Source of the DNA: Paracoccaceae bacterium
GTDB lineage: Bacteria; Pseudomonadota; Alphaproteobacteria; Rhodobacterales; Rhodobacteraceae
Assembly (NCBI GenBank): GCA_016124615.1
Contig: WGNF01000005.1
Coordinates: 62,001 to 126,000, forward strand
Reading direction: 5' to 3'
Length of the DNA stretch: 64,000 nucleotides
Part shown: positions 32,557 to 41,600 of the stretch, one piece after another
Layout: every line of letters begins with the position of its first letter
Numbering within the stretch: the stretch's first letter is position 1
Made by a program: the position numbers and the translations under genes
Notes under the pieces: generated by a model
What the model was told of the DNA's origin: nothing
The model's input: only the letters and a program-made list of their open reading frames with translations
Databases searched by the model: none

Positions 32557-32575
32557 GCATTAGTTTGTCTAATGC
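32557..32575. promoter_or_regulatory. GcvA/LysR-type palindrome before the importer operon
   Basis: GCATTAG (32557-32563), TTTGT, CTAATGC (32569-32575) is a perfect seven-base palindrome with a five-base spacer. An equivalent site is at 37474-37492. It lies about 240 bases upstream of the receptor start in the 335-bp gap after the lysR gene. GcvA-like regulators recognise CTAAT-type boxes. Confidence 0.7.
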
Positions 32576-32653
32576 ATAAATGGCCGTTAGAGGCTTGATT
32601 CCATGGAGAACTCGGGACGGCCCAGGGTGCCGAGGGCCGCGAAGGCCCCCGTT

Positions 32654-33589
32654 TCAAGCCCTGAGAGAGGCCAGCAGGTGGTCCACGAAGCGCGCCACCG
32701 TCGGGCGCTGCAGCGACGCCGTCTGGCACCGCAGGAAATTGCCCCGCCCCGCGGTAACCGGCGCCGGGTGCGCGACCATGAGCCGCCCGTCTTCCAGAAA
32801 CTGCCGGACCATGTGATGCCACCCCAGCATGACGCCCTCACCCGCCAGCGCCGCCCCGATCAGCAGTGCCACCTTGTTGGTGGACAGGCTCGACGGCCCG
32901 CGCTCCCAGCGGGCGCCCTGGGCGCGAAACCACTCTTCCCACCCCAGCGGCTGCCATCCGATCGCGTTGGCGCTCCAGTGTCGCTCATGCAGGTGCAAAA
33001 GATTGGCGCGGTTCAAGCTCTGAACCGTCTCGAAGGGGCCGTGCGCGGCAAGATAGCCGGGTGAACAGACGGGTTGGGCCGCTTCGGGGAACAGGAAATG
33101 CAACTCCTCGCCCACCTCGCTGCGTTCGTTGCCGCAGAGAAGTGCGATATCGACGCCGGAATAGTTGCGCAGCGTTCCGTCCTCGTCGGACGCGAGGACC
33201 ACGAAGCCGGTCGACGGGTGCTCGGCGCGGAACGTGTCGATCAGCGGTTTCAGCCAGAACGCCGCCATCCCGTCGGTGGCCGAGATCGTGATCGTCTGCG
33301 GCTGGAGGTCGGGTCGCAACAGACCTACCCCGCCGCTAATCGTGTCAAGCCCCGCCGCGACCGCCTCGAACAGGTCGGTGCCCGCCGTGGTCAGTTCCAA
33401 AGCGTTGTGCATGCGGATGAACAGCGGCACCTCCAGCGCCGTTTCCAGCAGCCTTATCTGCTGGCTGACCGCGCCCTGTGTGATGTTAAGCTCCTTCGCG
33501 GCCAGCGTGAAGCTGAGATGCTTCGCCGCGACCTCGAACGTCGCAAGCGCACCGAGCGAGGGTAGATGTCTGCGGCGAATGGGTCTCAT
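32654..33589 (-). CDS. LysR regulator, GcvA-like
   Basis: This 311-residue LysR protein opens MRPIRRRHLPSLGALATFEV, the pattern of the GcvA/AmpR subgroup. The HTH is LNITQGAVSQQIRLLETALE (~34-53), and the effector domain starts near 95. It is the last gene of the dapA-like/aldH/oxidase operon, four bases after the oxidase stop. It is the likely reader of the two GCATTAG-N5-CTAATGC sites that precede this operon and the importer. Confidence 0.85.
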   Translation of the reverse strand: MRPIRRRHLPSLGALATFEVAAKHLSFTLAAKELNITQGAVSQQIRLLETALEVPLFIRMHNALELTTAGTDLFEAVAAGLDTISGGVGLLRPDLQPQTITISATDGMAAFWLKPLIDTFRAEHPSTGFVVLASDEDGTLRNYSGVDIALLCGNERSEVGEELHFLFPEAAQPVCSPGYLAAHGPFETVQSLNRANLLHLHERHWSANAIGWQPLGWEEWFRAQGARWERGPSSLSTNKVALLIGAALAGEGVMLGWHHMVRQFLEDGRLMVAHPAPVTAGRGNFLRCQTASLQRPTVARFVDHLLASLRA

Positions 33590-33593
33590 GCGC

Positions 33594-34940
33594 TCATTCC
33601 GCTCTGGCCTGCCATTCCTTCCAGCGAAGATAAGCGTTCGCGCCGATCGTGTCGAATGGATGCGGCGGCAGGCGCGCGGGCTCGGCCTCGGCGGCGAAGA
33701 AACGGGTGATGTCGCTTTCGCGCCCCAGCGCAAGATCCGCCGCGCCGATGCCCGTCAGCGTGCCGCGCGTGGTGCCCAGCCCGTTCTGGACGCAGGCCGA
33801 GAACAGCCCGGGCTCCAGCGCGCGCATCACCGAGACGGCGTTTTTCGACAGGCACAGGTGACCCGACCAAGAATGTTCGAACGGGATGCCGCGAAGGGAT
33901 GGGAAGCGCAGGTCGAACTTCTGGCGCATACCCCGCACCACGCGTGCCAGATCGGCGGCGCTGGTCTGCATGTCGGGGCGGTAGTAGCTGCCCTGACGGA
34001 TGACGATCCGGTTGCCCCCCTCGGCTGTCGAGATGCGCCGGACCGTGCAGCCCATCGGGTCGGACGGGGTGATGCCCCAACTGTCGCGCCCGCCCAGCGT
34101 TTGCAGTGCCTCGGGTGGAATCTCTGCCGTCATGCAGGCGTTGAGCATGATGTGCATCAACCGACCGGCCTTGAAGCCGAAGCTTTCCAGGTGGCCGTTG
34201 TTGGCGAGGATCACCTTCGTGGCCCGGATGTGCCCGGCGGGGGTGGTCAGGATCCAGCCCCCTTCGCTGCTTTCGAAGGCAGTAACCGGTGAGGATTCGA
34301 AGATACGGACGCCCCGCACAGCAAGGCCGACAGCAAGGCCACGGATATAACCCGCGGGTTGGATCATCGCCGTGCCGGGGGTAAACAGTCCGCCAGAGTA
34401 ATAGGCCGAGCCCGTCACCGCCCGCATCGCCTTCGCGTCCAGCATTTCGTGCGGCTCGCCCATTTGGCGCAGATGGTCCGCATAACTGCGGTTTGCCTGT
34501 GCGCCCACCGCCGAGGCCGCGCCGTTGATCTTGCCCGACCGCTGGAAGAAGCCTGTCGGCAGGGAAAAATCCGCGACCGCCGCCTCGGCGAAGTCGATCG
34601 CCAGCCGATTGAGCCGTGTCAGCACCCGGTCGTGCGCTTCCCCGGCCCCCGCATAGTCGGCGCTGGTCAACTCGTGCGGCAGATCGATCATGAAGCCGGA
34701 GTTTCGACCGGCGGAGCTTTCGGCCACCCGCCCGGCATCGAGCACGGCGACCGAGAGGCCCGGCTCATGCGCCAGCAGGTGGCGCGCCGCCGAAAGACCG
34801 GCGAAGCCCGCCCCCACGATCGCCACGTCGCAACCGACCTCACCCGCCACGGATGGAAAGGCGGGCGCTGGCGGCAGGATCGCGTTCCAGCCCGCGGGGC
34901 CAGTGTGAACAGGCAGCCGGGCAACCTTTCGCAGGGTCAT
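33594..34940 (-). CDS. FAD-dependent amine oxidase, PuuB/DadA-like
   Basis: This 448-residue DAO-family flavoprotein has the dinucleotide motif CDVAIVGAGFAGLSAARHLL (~34-53), followed by LDAGRVAESSAGRNSGFMID, the flavin-attachment-like region of the PuuB/OrdL subgroup. The C-terminal SACVQNGLGTTRGTLTGIGA closes the FAD site. The family oxidises secondary or primary amines (gamma-glutamylputrescine, sarcosine-like, D-proline-like compounds) to imines or aldehydes. It lies between the aldehyde dehydrogenase and lysR genes. Confidence 0.82.
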   Translation of the reverse strand: MTLRKVARLPVHTGPAGWNAILPPAPAFPSVAGEVGCDVAIVGAGFAGLSAARHLLAHEPGLSVAVLDAGRVAESSAGRNSGFMIDLPHELTSADYAGAGEAHDRVLTRLNRLAIDFAEAAVADFSLPTGFFQRSGKINGAASAVGAQANRSYADHLRQMGEPHEMLDAKAMRAVTGSAYYSGGLFTPGTAMIQPAGYIRGLAVGLAVRGVRIFESSPVTAFESSEGGWILTTPAGHIRATKVILANNGHLESFGFKAGRLMHIMLNACMTAEIPPEALQTLGGRDSWGITPSDPMGCTVRRISTAEGGNRIVIRQGSYYRPDMQTSAADLARVVRGMRQKFDLRFPSLRGIPFEHSWSGHLCLSKNAVSVMRALEPGLFSACVQNGLGTTRGTLTGIGAADLALGRESDITRFFAAEAEPARLPPHPFDTIGANAYLRWKEWQARAE

Positions 34941-34948
34941 CGCGGGCC

Positions 34949-36451
34949 TCAGTCGATGGCGGTGTCAGAAGTGTCCGTCAGGTCCAGCCAGATCGTTTTC
35001 AGCTGGGTATACTGGTCATGGGCGTGGATGGAATTGTCCCGCCCGCCGAACCCTGACTGCTTGTAGCCGCCAAAGGGGGTGGTGATGTCACCCTCGCCGA
35101 AGCTGTTGACGGTAACGGTGCCAGCCCGCAGCATCCGCGCGCCGCGCAGCGCCCGCTTGCCGTTCGCGGTGAAGATCGACGCCGCCAGTCCGTATTCAGT
35201 GTCATTCGCCACCGCGATCGCTTCCTCGAAGCTTGCAACCGGGATCACTGTCAGGATCGGCCCGAAGATTTCTTCGCAGGCCAAGGCAGAGGCGCGGTCG
35301 GCTTCAACGATGGTCGGCTCGACATAGCCCTCGGCTGGCGAAGTGCCACCCATTAGAACGGTTTCCTTGGCCGCGGCGGCGAGGTAGCGCGACACCTTGG
35401 CAAAATGCGCTTTGGACACTAGCGCTCCTACTCGCACCTCGGGGTTCAGCGGCTCGCCCACGATCCATTCACGGGCATGGGCGCAGATCTTCTCGATCAG
35501 CCGATCCTTGATGCCCCGCTGCACGATCAGCCGCGAGGCGGCCGAGCAATTCTCGCCCATGTTCCAGAACGCGCCGTTCACCACATGGGCAGCGACCGCA
35601 TCCAGATCCTCGGCATCGTCAAGCACGATGCAGGGGTTCTTGCCACCCATCTCCAGCACGATTTCCTTGAGGTTCGAGTCGGCGGAATAGTGCAGGAATT
35701 TCCGCCCTGTGGCGGTCGACCCAGTGAAGGAGACCATGTCGACATCGGTGTGTCGGCCCAAGGCCTCACCAACCTCGCCGCCGCCGGTCACGACGTTCAG
35801 CACGCCGCGCGGCAGCCCGGCCTCGGCGGCAAGCTCGGCCAGCCGCAGCGCGGTCAGGCTGGTCTCGGCTGCGGGCTTGACCACGACGGAACAGCCCGCC
35901 GCCAGCGCCGGGCCGATCTTCCACGCCAGCATCAGCAGCGGAAAGTTCCATGGCAGTACGAGGCCGACGACGCCCACCGGCTCGCGCAGGATCATGGCGA
36001 TGTGGTCAGCCGAGGCGGGCGAGACCTGATCGTAGATCTTGTCGATCAGCTCGCCATGCCAGCGGATCACATGGCAGGACTCGGGGATGTCGACGGTTTC
36101 GCAGTCGTAGATCGTCTTGCCGCTGTCGAGGCTTTCCATCACCGCCAGCTCGCGGGCGTTGCGTTCCATCAGCACCGCAAGGCGTACCAGAACCTCCTTG
36201 CGCGCGCCCGGATGCAGCCGCGACCAGCGGCCATCCTCGAAAGCCTCGCGCGCCTTGGCGACGGCAAGATCCACGTCCTCTGCCGCGCAGGCGGCGACAG
36301 TGCCTAGCACCGCGCCGGTGGCCGCGTCCACCGTTTGGTAGGTTTTGCCAGAGATCGCGGGGCGGTAGCCACCGTCAATCCAGGCATTCTGCGGCAGGTC
36401 AAGACCCGCGGCGATGGCCTTGTATTCCTCGTGGGTGAGAAGGTCGGTCAT
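34949..36451 (-). CDS. Aldehyde dehydrogenase, PuuC-like
   Basis: This 500-residue NAD(P)+-dependent enzyme has GLVLPWNFPLLMLAWKIGPA (~162-181), VVKPAAETS, FTGSTATGR, the general-base Glu in VLEMGGKNPC (~270) and the catalytic Cys in NMGENCSAASR (~304). It oxidises the aldehyde produced by the neighbouring amine oxidase. It resembles gamma-glutamyl-aminobutyraldehyde and 4-guanidino/2-oxoglutarate-semialdehyde dehydrogenases; the exact substrate is open. Confidence 0.88.
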   Translation of the reverse strand: MTDLLTHEEYKAIAAGLDLPQNAWIDGGYRPAISGKTYQTVDAATGAVLGTVAACAAEDVDLAVAKAREAFEDGRWSRLHPGARKEVLVRLAVLMERNARELAVMESLDSGKTIYDCETVDIPESCHVIRWHGELIDKIYDQVSPASADHIAMILREPVGVVGLVLPWNFPLLMLAWKIGPALAAGCSVVVKPAAETSLTALRLAELAAEAGLPRGVLNVVTGGGEVGEALGRHTDVDMVSFTGSTATGRKFLHYSADSNLKEIVLEMGGKNPCIVLDDAEDLDAVAAHVVNGAFWNMGENCSAASRLIVQRGIKDRLIEKICAHAREWIVGEPLNPEVRVGALVSKAHFAKVSRYLAAAAKETVLMGGTSPAEGYVEPTIVEADRASALACEEIFGPILTVIPVASFEEAIAVANDTEYGLAASIFTANGKRALRGARMLRAGTVTVNSFGEGDITTPFGGYKQSGFGGRDNSIHAHDQYTQLKTIWLDLTDTSDTAID

Positions 36452-36454
36452 GGC

Positions 36455-37372
36455 TCAGTTCCCTTCGCAGATCGCTTTGACGGTGGACTTCAGCGTGACA
36501 ATCACCTGTTCCAGCTCGCGCTTCTCATCCTTGTTCAGGCCCTTCAGCGGCGGACGCATCGGCCCTGCCTTCAGGCCGGTCGTCTCGACCCCGTGCTTCA
36601 CGCACTGGATGAATTTGCCACCCTGTTCCAGCACCCGCATCAGCGGCAACATTGCCGACATGATCCGGCGCCCCTTGGCGAAATCGCCCTGCACCGCGCA
36701 GGCCTGATAGAGGGCGATATGCTCTTCAGGCAGAAAGTTCGAGCCAGCGCAGATCCAGCTGCGCGCGCCCCAGGCGAAAAACTCCAGCGCTTGGTCGTCC
36801 ATGCCGCAGGACATCTGGATGTGCGGATAATCGCGGGCCAACAGGTGGACCCGATTGATGTCGCCCGAGCTTTCCTTGATGCCGATCACGTTCCGCGACC
36901 GTCCAACGCGGTCAAGGAAGTCACGCCCCATCTCGACGCCCATCCGGCCGGGGTAGTTGTAAAGGATGATCGGCAGATCGGCGGCGCGGTCGATGGCCAG
37001 CGCGTTCAGCGCGTTCTCGCGTTCGGTCGGCACCGAATAGGGCGGCGTACCAAGCAGCAGCCCGGTCGCACCCATCTCGCGCGCGCCTTTAGCAAGCGCG
37101 ATGGAATCTGGCGTGCGCATCGCCCCAGTGCCGACAAAGACCGGCAGACGGCCCTTGACGCGATCGACGACGAACTGCGCGAGCTGAAGCCGCTCCTCGA
37201 CCGTCTCGGCGTAGTTCTCGCCCGTCGATCCGCCCGAGATCAGCCCGTGTACGCCAGCAGAGACCAGGCGCTCGATCAGTTCTCCGAGCGAGTCGAAATC
37301 GATCCCGCCACCCGCGTCGAAGGGCGTGATGATCGGTGTATAGATGCCTTCCAGTTTGAACCGTACAGTCAT
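36455..37372 (-). CDS. DapA/NAL-family Schiff-base lyase
   Basis: This 305-residue class I aldolase or dehydratase has GGSTGENY (~46-53, the T-T/S-T-G-E oxo-acid loop), the conserved Tyr in ILYNYPGR (~136) and Schiff-base Lys in VIGIKESSGD (~164). It is the first gene of the operon that continues with aldehyde dehydrogenase, amine oxidase and lysR. Such combinations occur in hydroxyproline degradation (a DapA-family deaminase plus 2-oxoglutarate-semialdehyde dehydrogenase), but the usual epimerase is missing, so I leave the pathway open. Confidence 0.85.
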   Translation of the reverse strand: MTVRFKLEGIYTPIITPFDAGGGIDFDSLGELIERLVSAGVHGLISGGSTGENYAETVEERLQLAQFVVDRVKGRLPVFVGTGAMRTPDSIALAKGAREMGATGLLLGTPPYSVPTERENALNALAIDRAADLPIILYNYPGRMGVEMGRDFLDRVGRSRNVIGIKESSGDINRVHLLARDYPHIQMSCGMDDQALEFFAWGARSWICAGSNFLPEEHIALYQACAVQGDFAKGRRIMSAMLPLMRVLEQGGKFIQCVKHGVETTGLKAGPMRPPLKGLNKDEKRELEQVIVTLKSTVKAICEGN

Positions 37373-37473
37373 GCGAACGCCTCTCCCCGGCTTGCCCTCC
37401 CCTTCGGCGGGGCTATCCAGTTACGACTATTCGTGCGGCGGTTCTCGCGCAAAGGATATTGCTCTGGGGCTTG

Positions 37474-37492
37474 GCATTAGCAAAACTAATGC
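37474..37492. promoter_or_regulatory. GcvA/LysR-type palindrome before the dapA-like operon
   Basis: GCATTAG (37474-37480), CAAAA, CTAATGC (37486-37492) has both arms identical to the site at 32557-32575, with the same five-base spacer. It lies about 100 bases upstream of the DapA-like start. Reading both sites on the operon strand, each is GCATTAG-N5-CTAATGC. Confidence 0.7.
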
Positions 37493-37660
37493 TGAACGTG
37501 GATGGTTGCGGCGGAAGTTGGTCTCTTCGCCCGCCGATCGGCCGGGTCAATGCCACGTTGTCGGCCGAGGTCCGGTTCAACGGGCCGCATTGCAGCATGC
37601 CGTGATGGATCGAACGACCGCCATGGGGCCGACCGACGCGGTAAGCGTCGGCCGATTTGT

Positions 37661-38293
37661 TCAAAGATCGATGCCCTCGGAAAGGCTGAGTGCGTCATCG
37701 AGGTCCACGCCCAGATAGCGAACTGTGTTGTCCATCTTGGTGTGCCCCGACAACAATTGGACCGCCCCAAGATTGCCAGTCTTCTTGTAGATTTGCGCCA
37801 CCTTCGTCCGGCGCATCGAATGCGTGCCATAGGCGCTGGCTTCCAGGCCGATCGAAAGGATCCAGTCCCGCATTATACGTGCATACTGCCGCGTAGATCG
37901 ATGGAGGCTAGCGTGAAGGCGGCTTGGCCAAAGGTAAGCCGATCCGATCATCTCTGGGTCGCTGATCCATCGCTCCAAGGACACTCGCGTTGTGTCCGTG
38001 ATTTCGAACCGAACGGGCTTACGCGTCTTGCTCTGCGTAACAGAAGCGCGTTCCTTGGCACCGCCCGCAACAAAGACATCATTGACCCTAAGACATACAA
38101 GATTACAGCCACGCAGTTTGCTGTCGATGGCCATGTTGAAAAGGGCTAGATCGCGTTTGTTGTCGGCCATCTCGAGCCGGACACGGATTGACCAGACATG
38201 TTTGGGCAAAAGGGGACGCTTTTGGCCGACGATCCGCCCCTTGTTCCAAGGCGAGCGTACAGCGCGAACGGCGGGCAGAGTTTCGATGGACAT
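37661..38293 (-). CDS. Short tyrosine recombinase / integrase
   Basis: This 210-residue protein consists of little more than a catalytic domain. The first Arg is in DSKLRGCNL (~62), the H-x-x-R box is THSMRRTKVAQ (~158), GHT is in LLSGHTKMDNT (~180), and the Tyr nucleophile is in VRYLGVD (~191). All signature residues are present. The start at 38293 follows GGAG. Short tyrosine recombinases of this type often mark integrated elements. It borders the giant glycosyltransferase gene, which reads away from it. I could not locate attachment repeats by eye. Confidence 0.85.
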   Translation of the reverse strand: MSIETLPAVRAVRSPWNKGRIVGQKRPLLPKHVWSIRVRLEMADNKRDLALFNMAIDSKLRGCNLVCLRVNDVFVAGGAKERASVTQSKTRKPVRFEITDTTRVSLERWISDPEMIGSAYLWPSRLHASLHRSTRQYARIMRDWILSIGLEASAYGTHSMRRTKVAQIYKKTGNLGAVQLLSGHTKMDNTVRYLGVDLDDALSLSEGIDL

Positions 38294-38665
38294 GGGTTCT
38301 ACTCCTATCCACCATGCCCACCACGTCTTCGGGATAACCGACGCACCTGAGGGTAGCATGATTCGCCAAATCACCTGCGGCTAAGCTGGACGCATGGGGA
38401 GCGGTCGTTCACAGAATACGATTTCTTCTTTAATATCATACCGAAGCGGAAAGAGACCCCCCGATCACCGATCATTTGGCCTTCCGGTTTTGGCTTTCCT
38501 GATCGGAATAGACCCGTATAATGGCCTTGCTTCCGATCCTGATGATCGGGACGTGGCGTGTTGGCCAGCTAAGATCAACGATGACGGATCCGGCTGTTCC
38601 TCAAAAGCGTCATGCTCCCTCAATCGGGACGGCGCTGGAAACTGGTCCTTTCATCGGGGATGAAA
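38294..38665. other. AT-richer leader between integrase and giant gene
   Basis: This 372-bp gap is visibly lower in GC than the rest of the window (for example 38415-38450). It holds the -10-like box at 38517 and no gene with a supported start. Confidence 0.5.
38517..38522 (+). promoter_or_regulatory. Perfect -10 box (TATAAT) before the giant gene
   Basis: TATAAT at 38517-38522 is the consensus sigma-70 -10 hexamer, rare by chance in DNA this GC-rich. The -35 is not clear: TTGGCT at 38490 gives a 21-bp spacer, which is too long, and TTTCCT at 38495 gives 16. It would produce a leader of about 135 bases. Confidence 0.4.
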
Positions 38666-41600
38666 ATGAAAATGCCTTTTTTCGTCGCCATGTTGGCGAC
38701 GCATAATCGCTTTCAACTCCTGTTTGATTGCTCGCTTCCATCCGTCTTCGGCCAATCCCGCAGGGCCGACCGCCTGGTCCTGATCAATGATGGCATGGAC
38801 ACAGACCTTGCCAAAAGGCTTGCAGATAAAGCGCCAGGGGCGGACTATCTGGAGAACCGTCGGACGAAGGGCCTTTCCGGCGCACTGAACACCGGCCTCG
38901 ATCATCTTGCGCGATCTCTTCCCAATCCATCGGAGGTTTTTGTCGCGTTTCTTGACGATGACGACGCGTGGAAGAACAATCATCTCGCGGCAGTCGATAC
39001 CTGCATCCGCTCAGGGGCCGAGATCATTGCGACACCCTTCCTGCGGATCGAGCCAGGCCGGGAGTCGCGCCGAGTTGATCCGCCCGCTTCAGTAACGCCG
39101 GAGATTTTTATGGCTGGCAATCCGGGGATCCAGGGGTCCAACCTCGTCGTGCGACTCGATGTTCTCCTCGAGGCTGGAGGGTTCAACGAGGCGCTTGCCT
39201 CATGCACGGACCGGGATCTGTTGATCCGTCTCTGTCGGCGACCCGGCCTGATCTACGCGACCACACCGACGCCAAGTGTCGAGCATCATGCCTCCTCAGA
39301 TCGCGAGCGACTGTCGCAACCCGGATCTCCGGCAAAGATTGCCGGTCTGAAAATGTTCGACCAAATACACGGGCCACTGATGAGCGAGGAGACCCGGTCG
39401 GCGCACCTAGACCGCGCAGAGCGGCTGTTCGCGTGGCGCCCCTGCGAAGGGGCAAGCGAGATGGCGCCCCCCCGCCGCCCCTTCGCACCGACCGAGGCAG
39501 AGATGCCGCCGTTGCTGGTCGGCATTATCGTAGATGACCGTCGCATCGGGTCCGTCGCCCGGCTGCTTGACGACCTTGCCGATCTTGTTGCGGCCGAAAA
39601 CCTGGAACCGCCTGACGTTCTCCTGCTCGAGAACCGTCCCGAAACGGCCTCTGGAGAGGCTCTGGCTGAGATGGTAGCGCAGCACCGGACGAGGCTCCGC
39701 ATCCGCGTGATCGACCGAGCGGCCCAAGGACGGCTCATCCAGTCCGATGAGTGGCGGCCGGAGGGTTCTGACATGACCGAGCGACTCTCAATAGCCGATG
39801 CTCGCACCCTGCTGCAGTCCTGTCTTTACCACATGGCCCTTGACCAGTCGGGATGTGTTGTCTGGATCCTTGACGATGATATGCGGCTCAATCCCCTCGA
39901 GGCTACGCAGACCGGGTCTCGGCGCGTTCCACTGGCACTCGGCACCGCCCTACGACGGATGCGGGCGACGGGAGCGGAAATCTGCATCGGCACTTACACA
40001 GGGGCGCCGCCGTTGTCGGCGGCGGCCTGCGTGCGAGTGCAACTGCTGGATGTGATATGGAACCTACGGCGGCTTTCCGCCCTGGCCTCGGATGCCCCGG
40101 TGCCGACCAGCGAACCGCACAATAGCAGGCTGCGCAATGGCCGTCGCGACTACTACTACGATCTGTCTAGGATCGAGACCGACCGGCTGGAAACCCCCTT
40201 CGCACTCGAGCCTGCCCACCCCGGCGAGACTTGCGGCGAAGCGCTGCAGCGGCTTTCGCAAATGATCCCGCGCATCCTTGCGGGCGAGGCGCCTCTGCGC
40301 CCCCTTCTGGCCGATCCCGACGAGAGAGAGGCCTTCGCAACCGGCGAAGCGTTCCATCGGGGCGGCAACACATTTATTTTCGACCCCGACGCGCTGGCCG
40401 ATCTGCCGAATGCCTCACCGACCGTCGAGGGGCGCCCGACCCGCCGGTCGGACATGATATGGTCGCTGATGCAGGCCCGCCGCTGCGGTCGGAAGGTGCT
40501 TTCAGTCCCGGTTCCGGTTCGCCAAGACCGAAGCGATCTGCCTAAACCCGAAGTGATGGACCACAACGGGATTGCCGATGATATCCGCGGCTTCGCGATC
40601 TTTAGTGCCATGCGGCAGGCGTGGGGTGACCCAGGCAGCATCGAAGCCCTGTGCCTCAAATTTGAAGAGGAGCGACTGGCGGCCCTTCGCCTTTCCTTTT
40701 ACAGGGTGCGCGGGCTCGCCCAAGAGCTTCTGGCGTGGTGCGAGGATGATGCACTGCCCCCTGCGTTGACGGGAAGGCTTTCCGCGCAGGGGCGAGATTT
40801 GTTGCGGCTTTTCTCTGAAGAAAGCTATCTGCGTATCGAAACGGCGGTCAGTGCAATGGGTCAATCTGAGGCCCGGTCTTTCCTTGACCGTTTGGGCCCC
40901 CGCGTCGATGCCCACGCCGCACGTGTCCGAAGTGCCCGCGAGATACCCCGATTGCTGGCGAAGGAGCGTGTCGCGGCAGCCACAGCAGCCATCGTCGCAG
41001 TGGCTCGTCCCGAGACCAAGGTGCGTGTGCTGGGTCATGGCGCAGAGGGCGTTACGGTCACGGACGGGCGCACCGCGTGGAAGCTTTTCGACCGTTGGAA
41101 TCCGAAGCAAGCAGAGAAGGCAGCCCCGGTCCTGAAGGGGCTCGTAGATCGCGATGTACACAGGCAGGCGCTGGTCCGCCCGCTTTCGATGACCTCTACG
41201 TCAACAGGCTGGCTACTGGCGATACCGTTCGAGCCCTCGGATCCGTGGCTTGGCGGCCACGGACCGGGCCTCGTGGAGCTTCTGGCCGACCTTCACCAAG
41301 CCGGCCTTGTCTGCCGTAATCTGCATCCGAAAAACCTGCGCGTGGCCGATGGTGTCGTGCGGCTAATCGACTACGGCGCCGATCTGTTGCAGATTGAGGA
41401 TCCCCATGCTGAAAGTCTCGAGTTCATGCGAATGTGCCGGCGCGCGTGGCTTTGCTGGCGCTGGTGGTGGCGCGATGATCTGGATGGCCTGATGCGCCTG
41501 TCCCTGCACGACTGTGACTTGCCGGAACTGTCCGATCATGAACGCTTCATTCACGCCGTGCGCGAACGTCTCGGCGTGCAGGAGATACCGGATCCGACCA

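Noticed and set aside
38490-38522. Full sigma-70 promoter TTGGCT/TATAAT
   Set aside because: The spacer is 21 bp, outside the usual 16-18; only the -10 box is reported.
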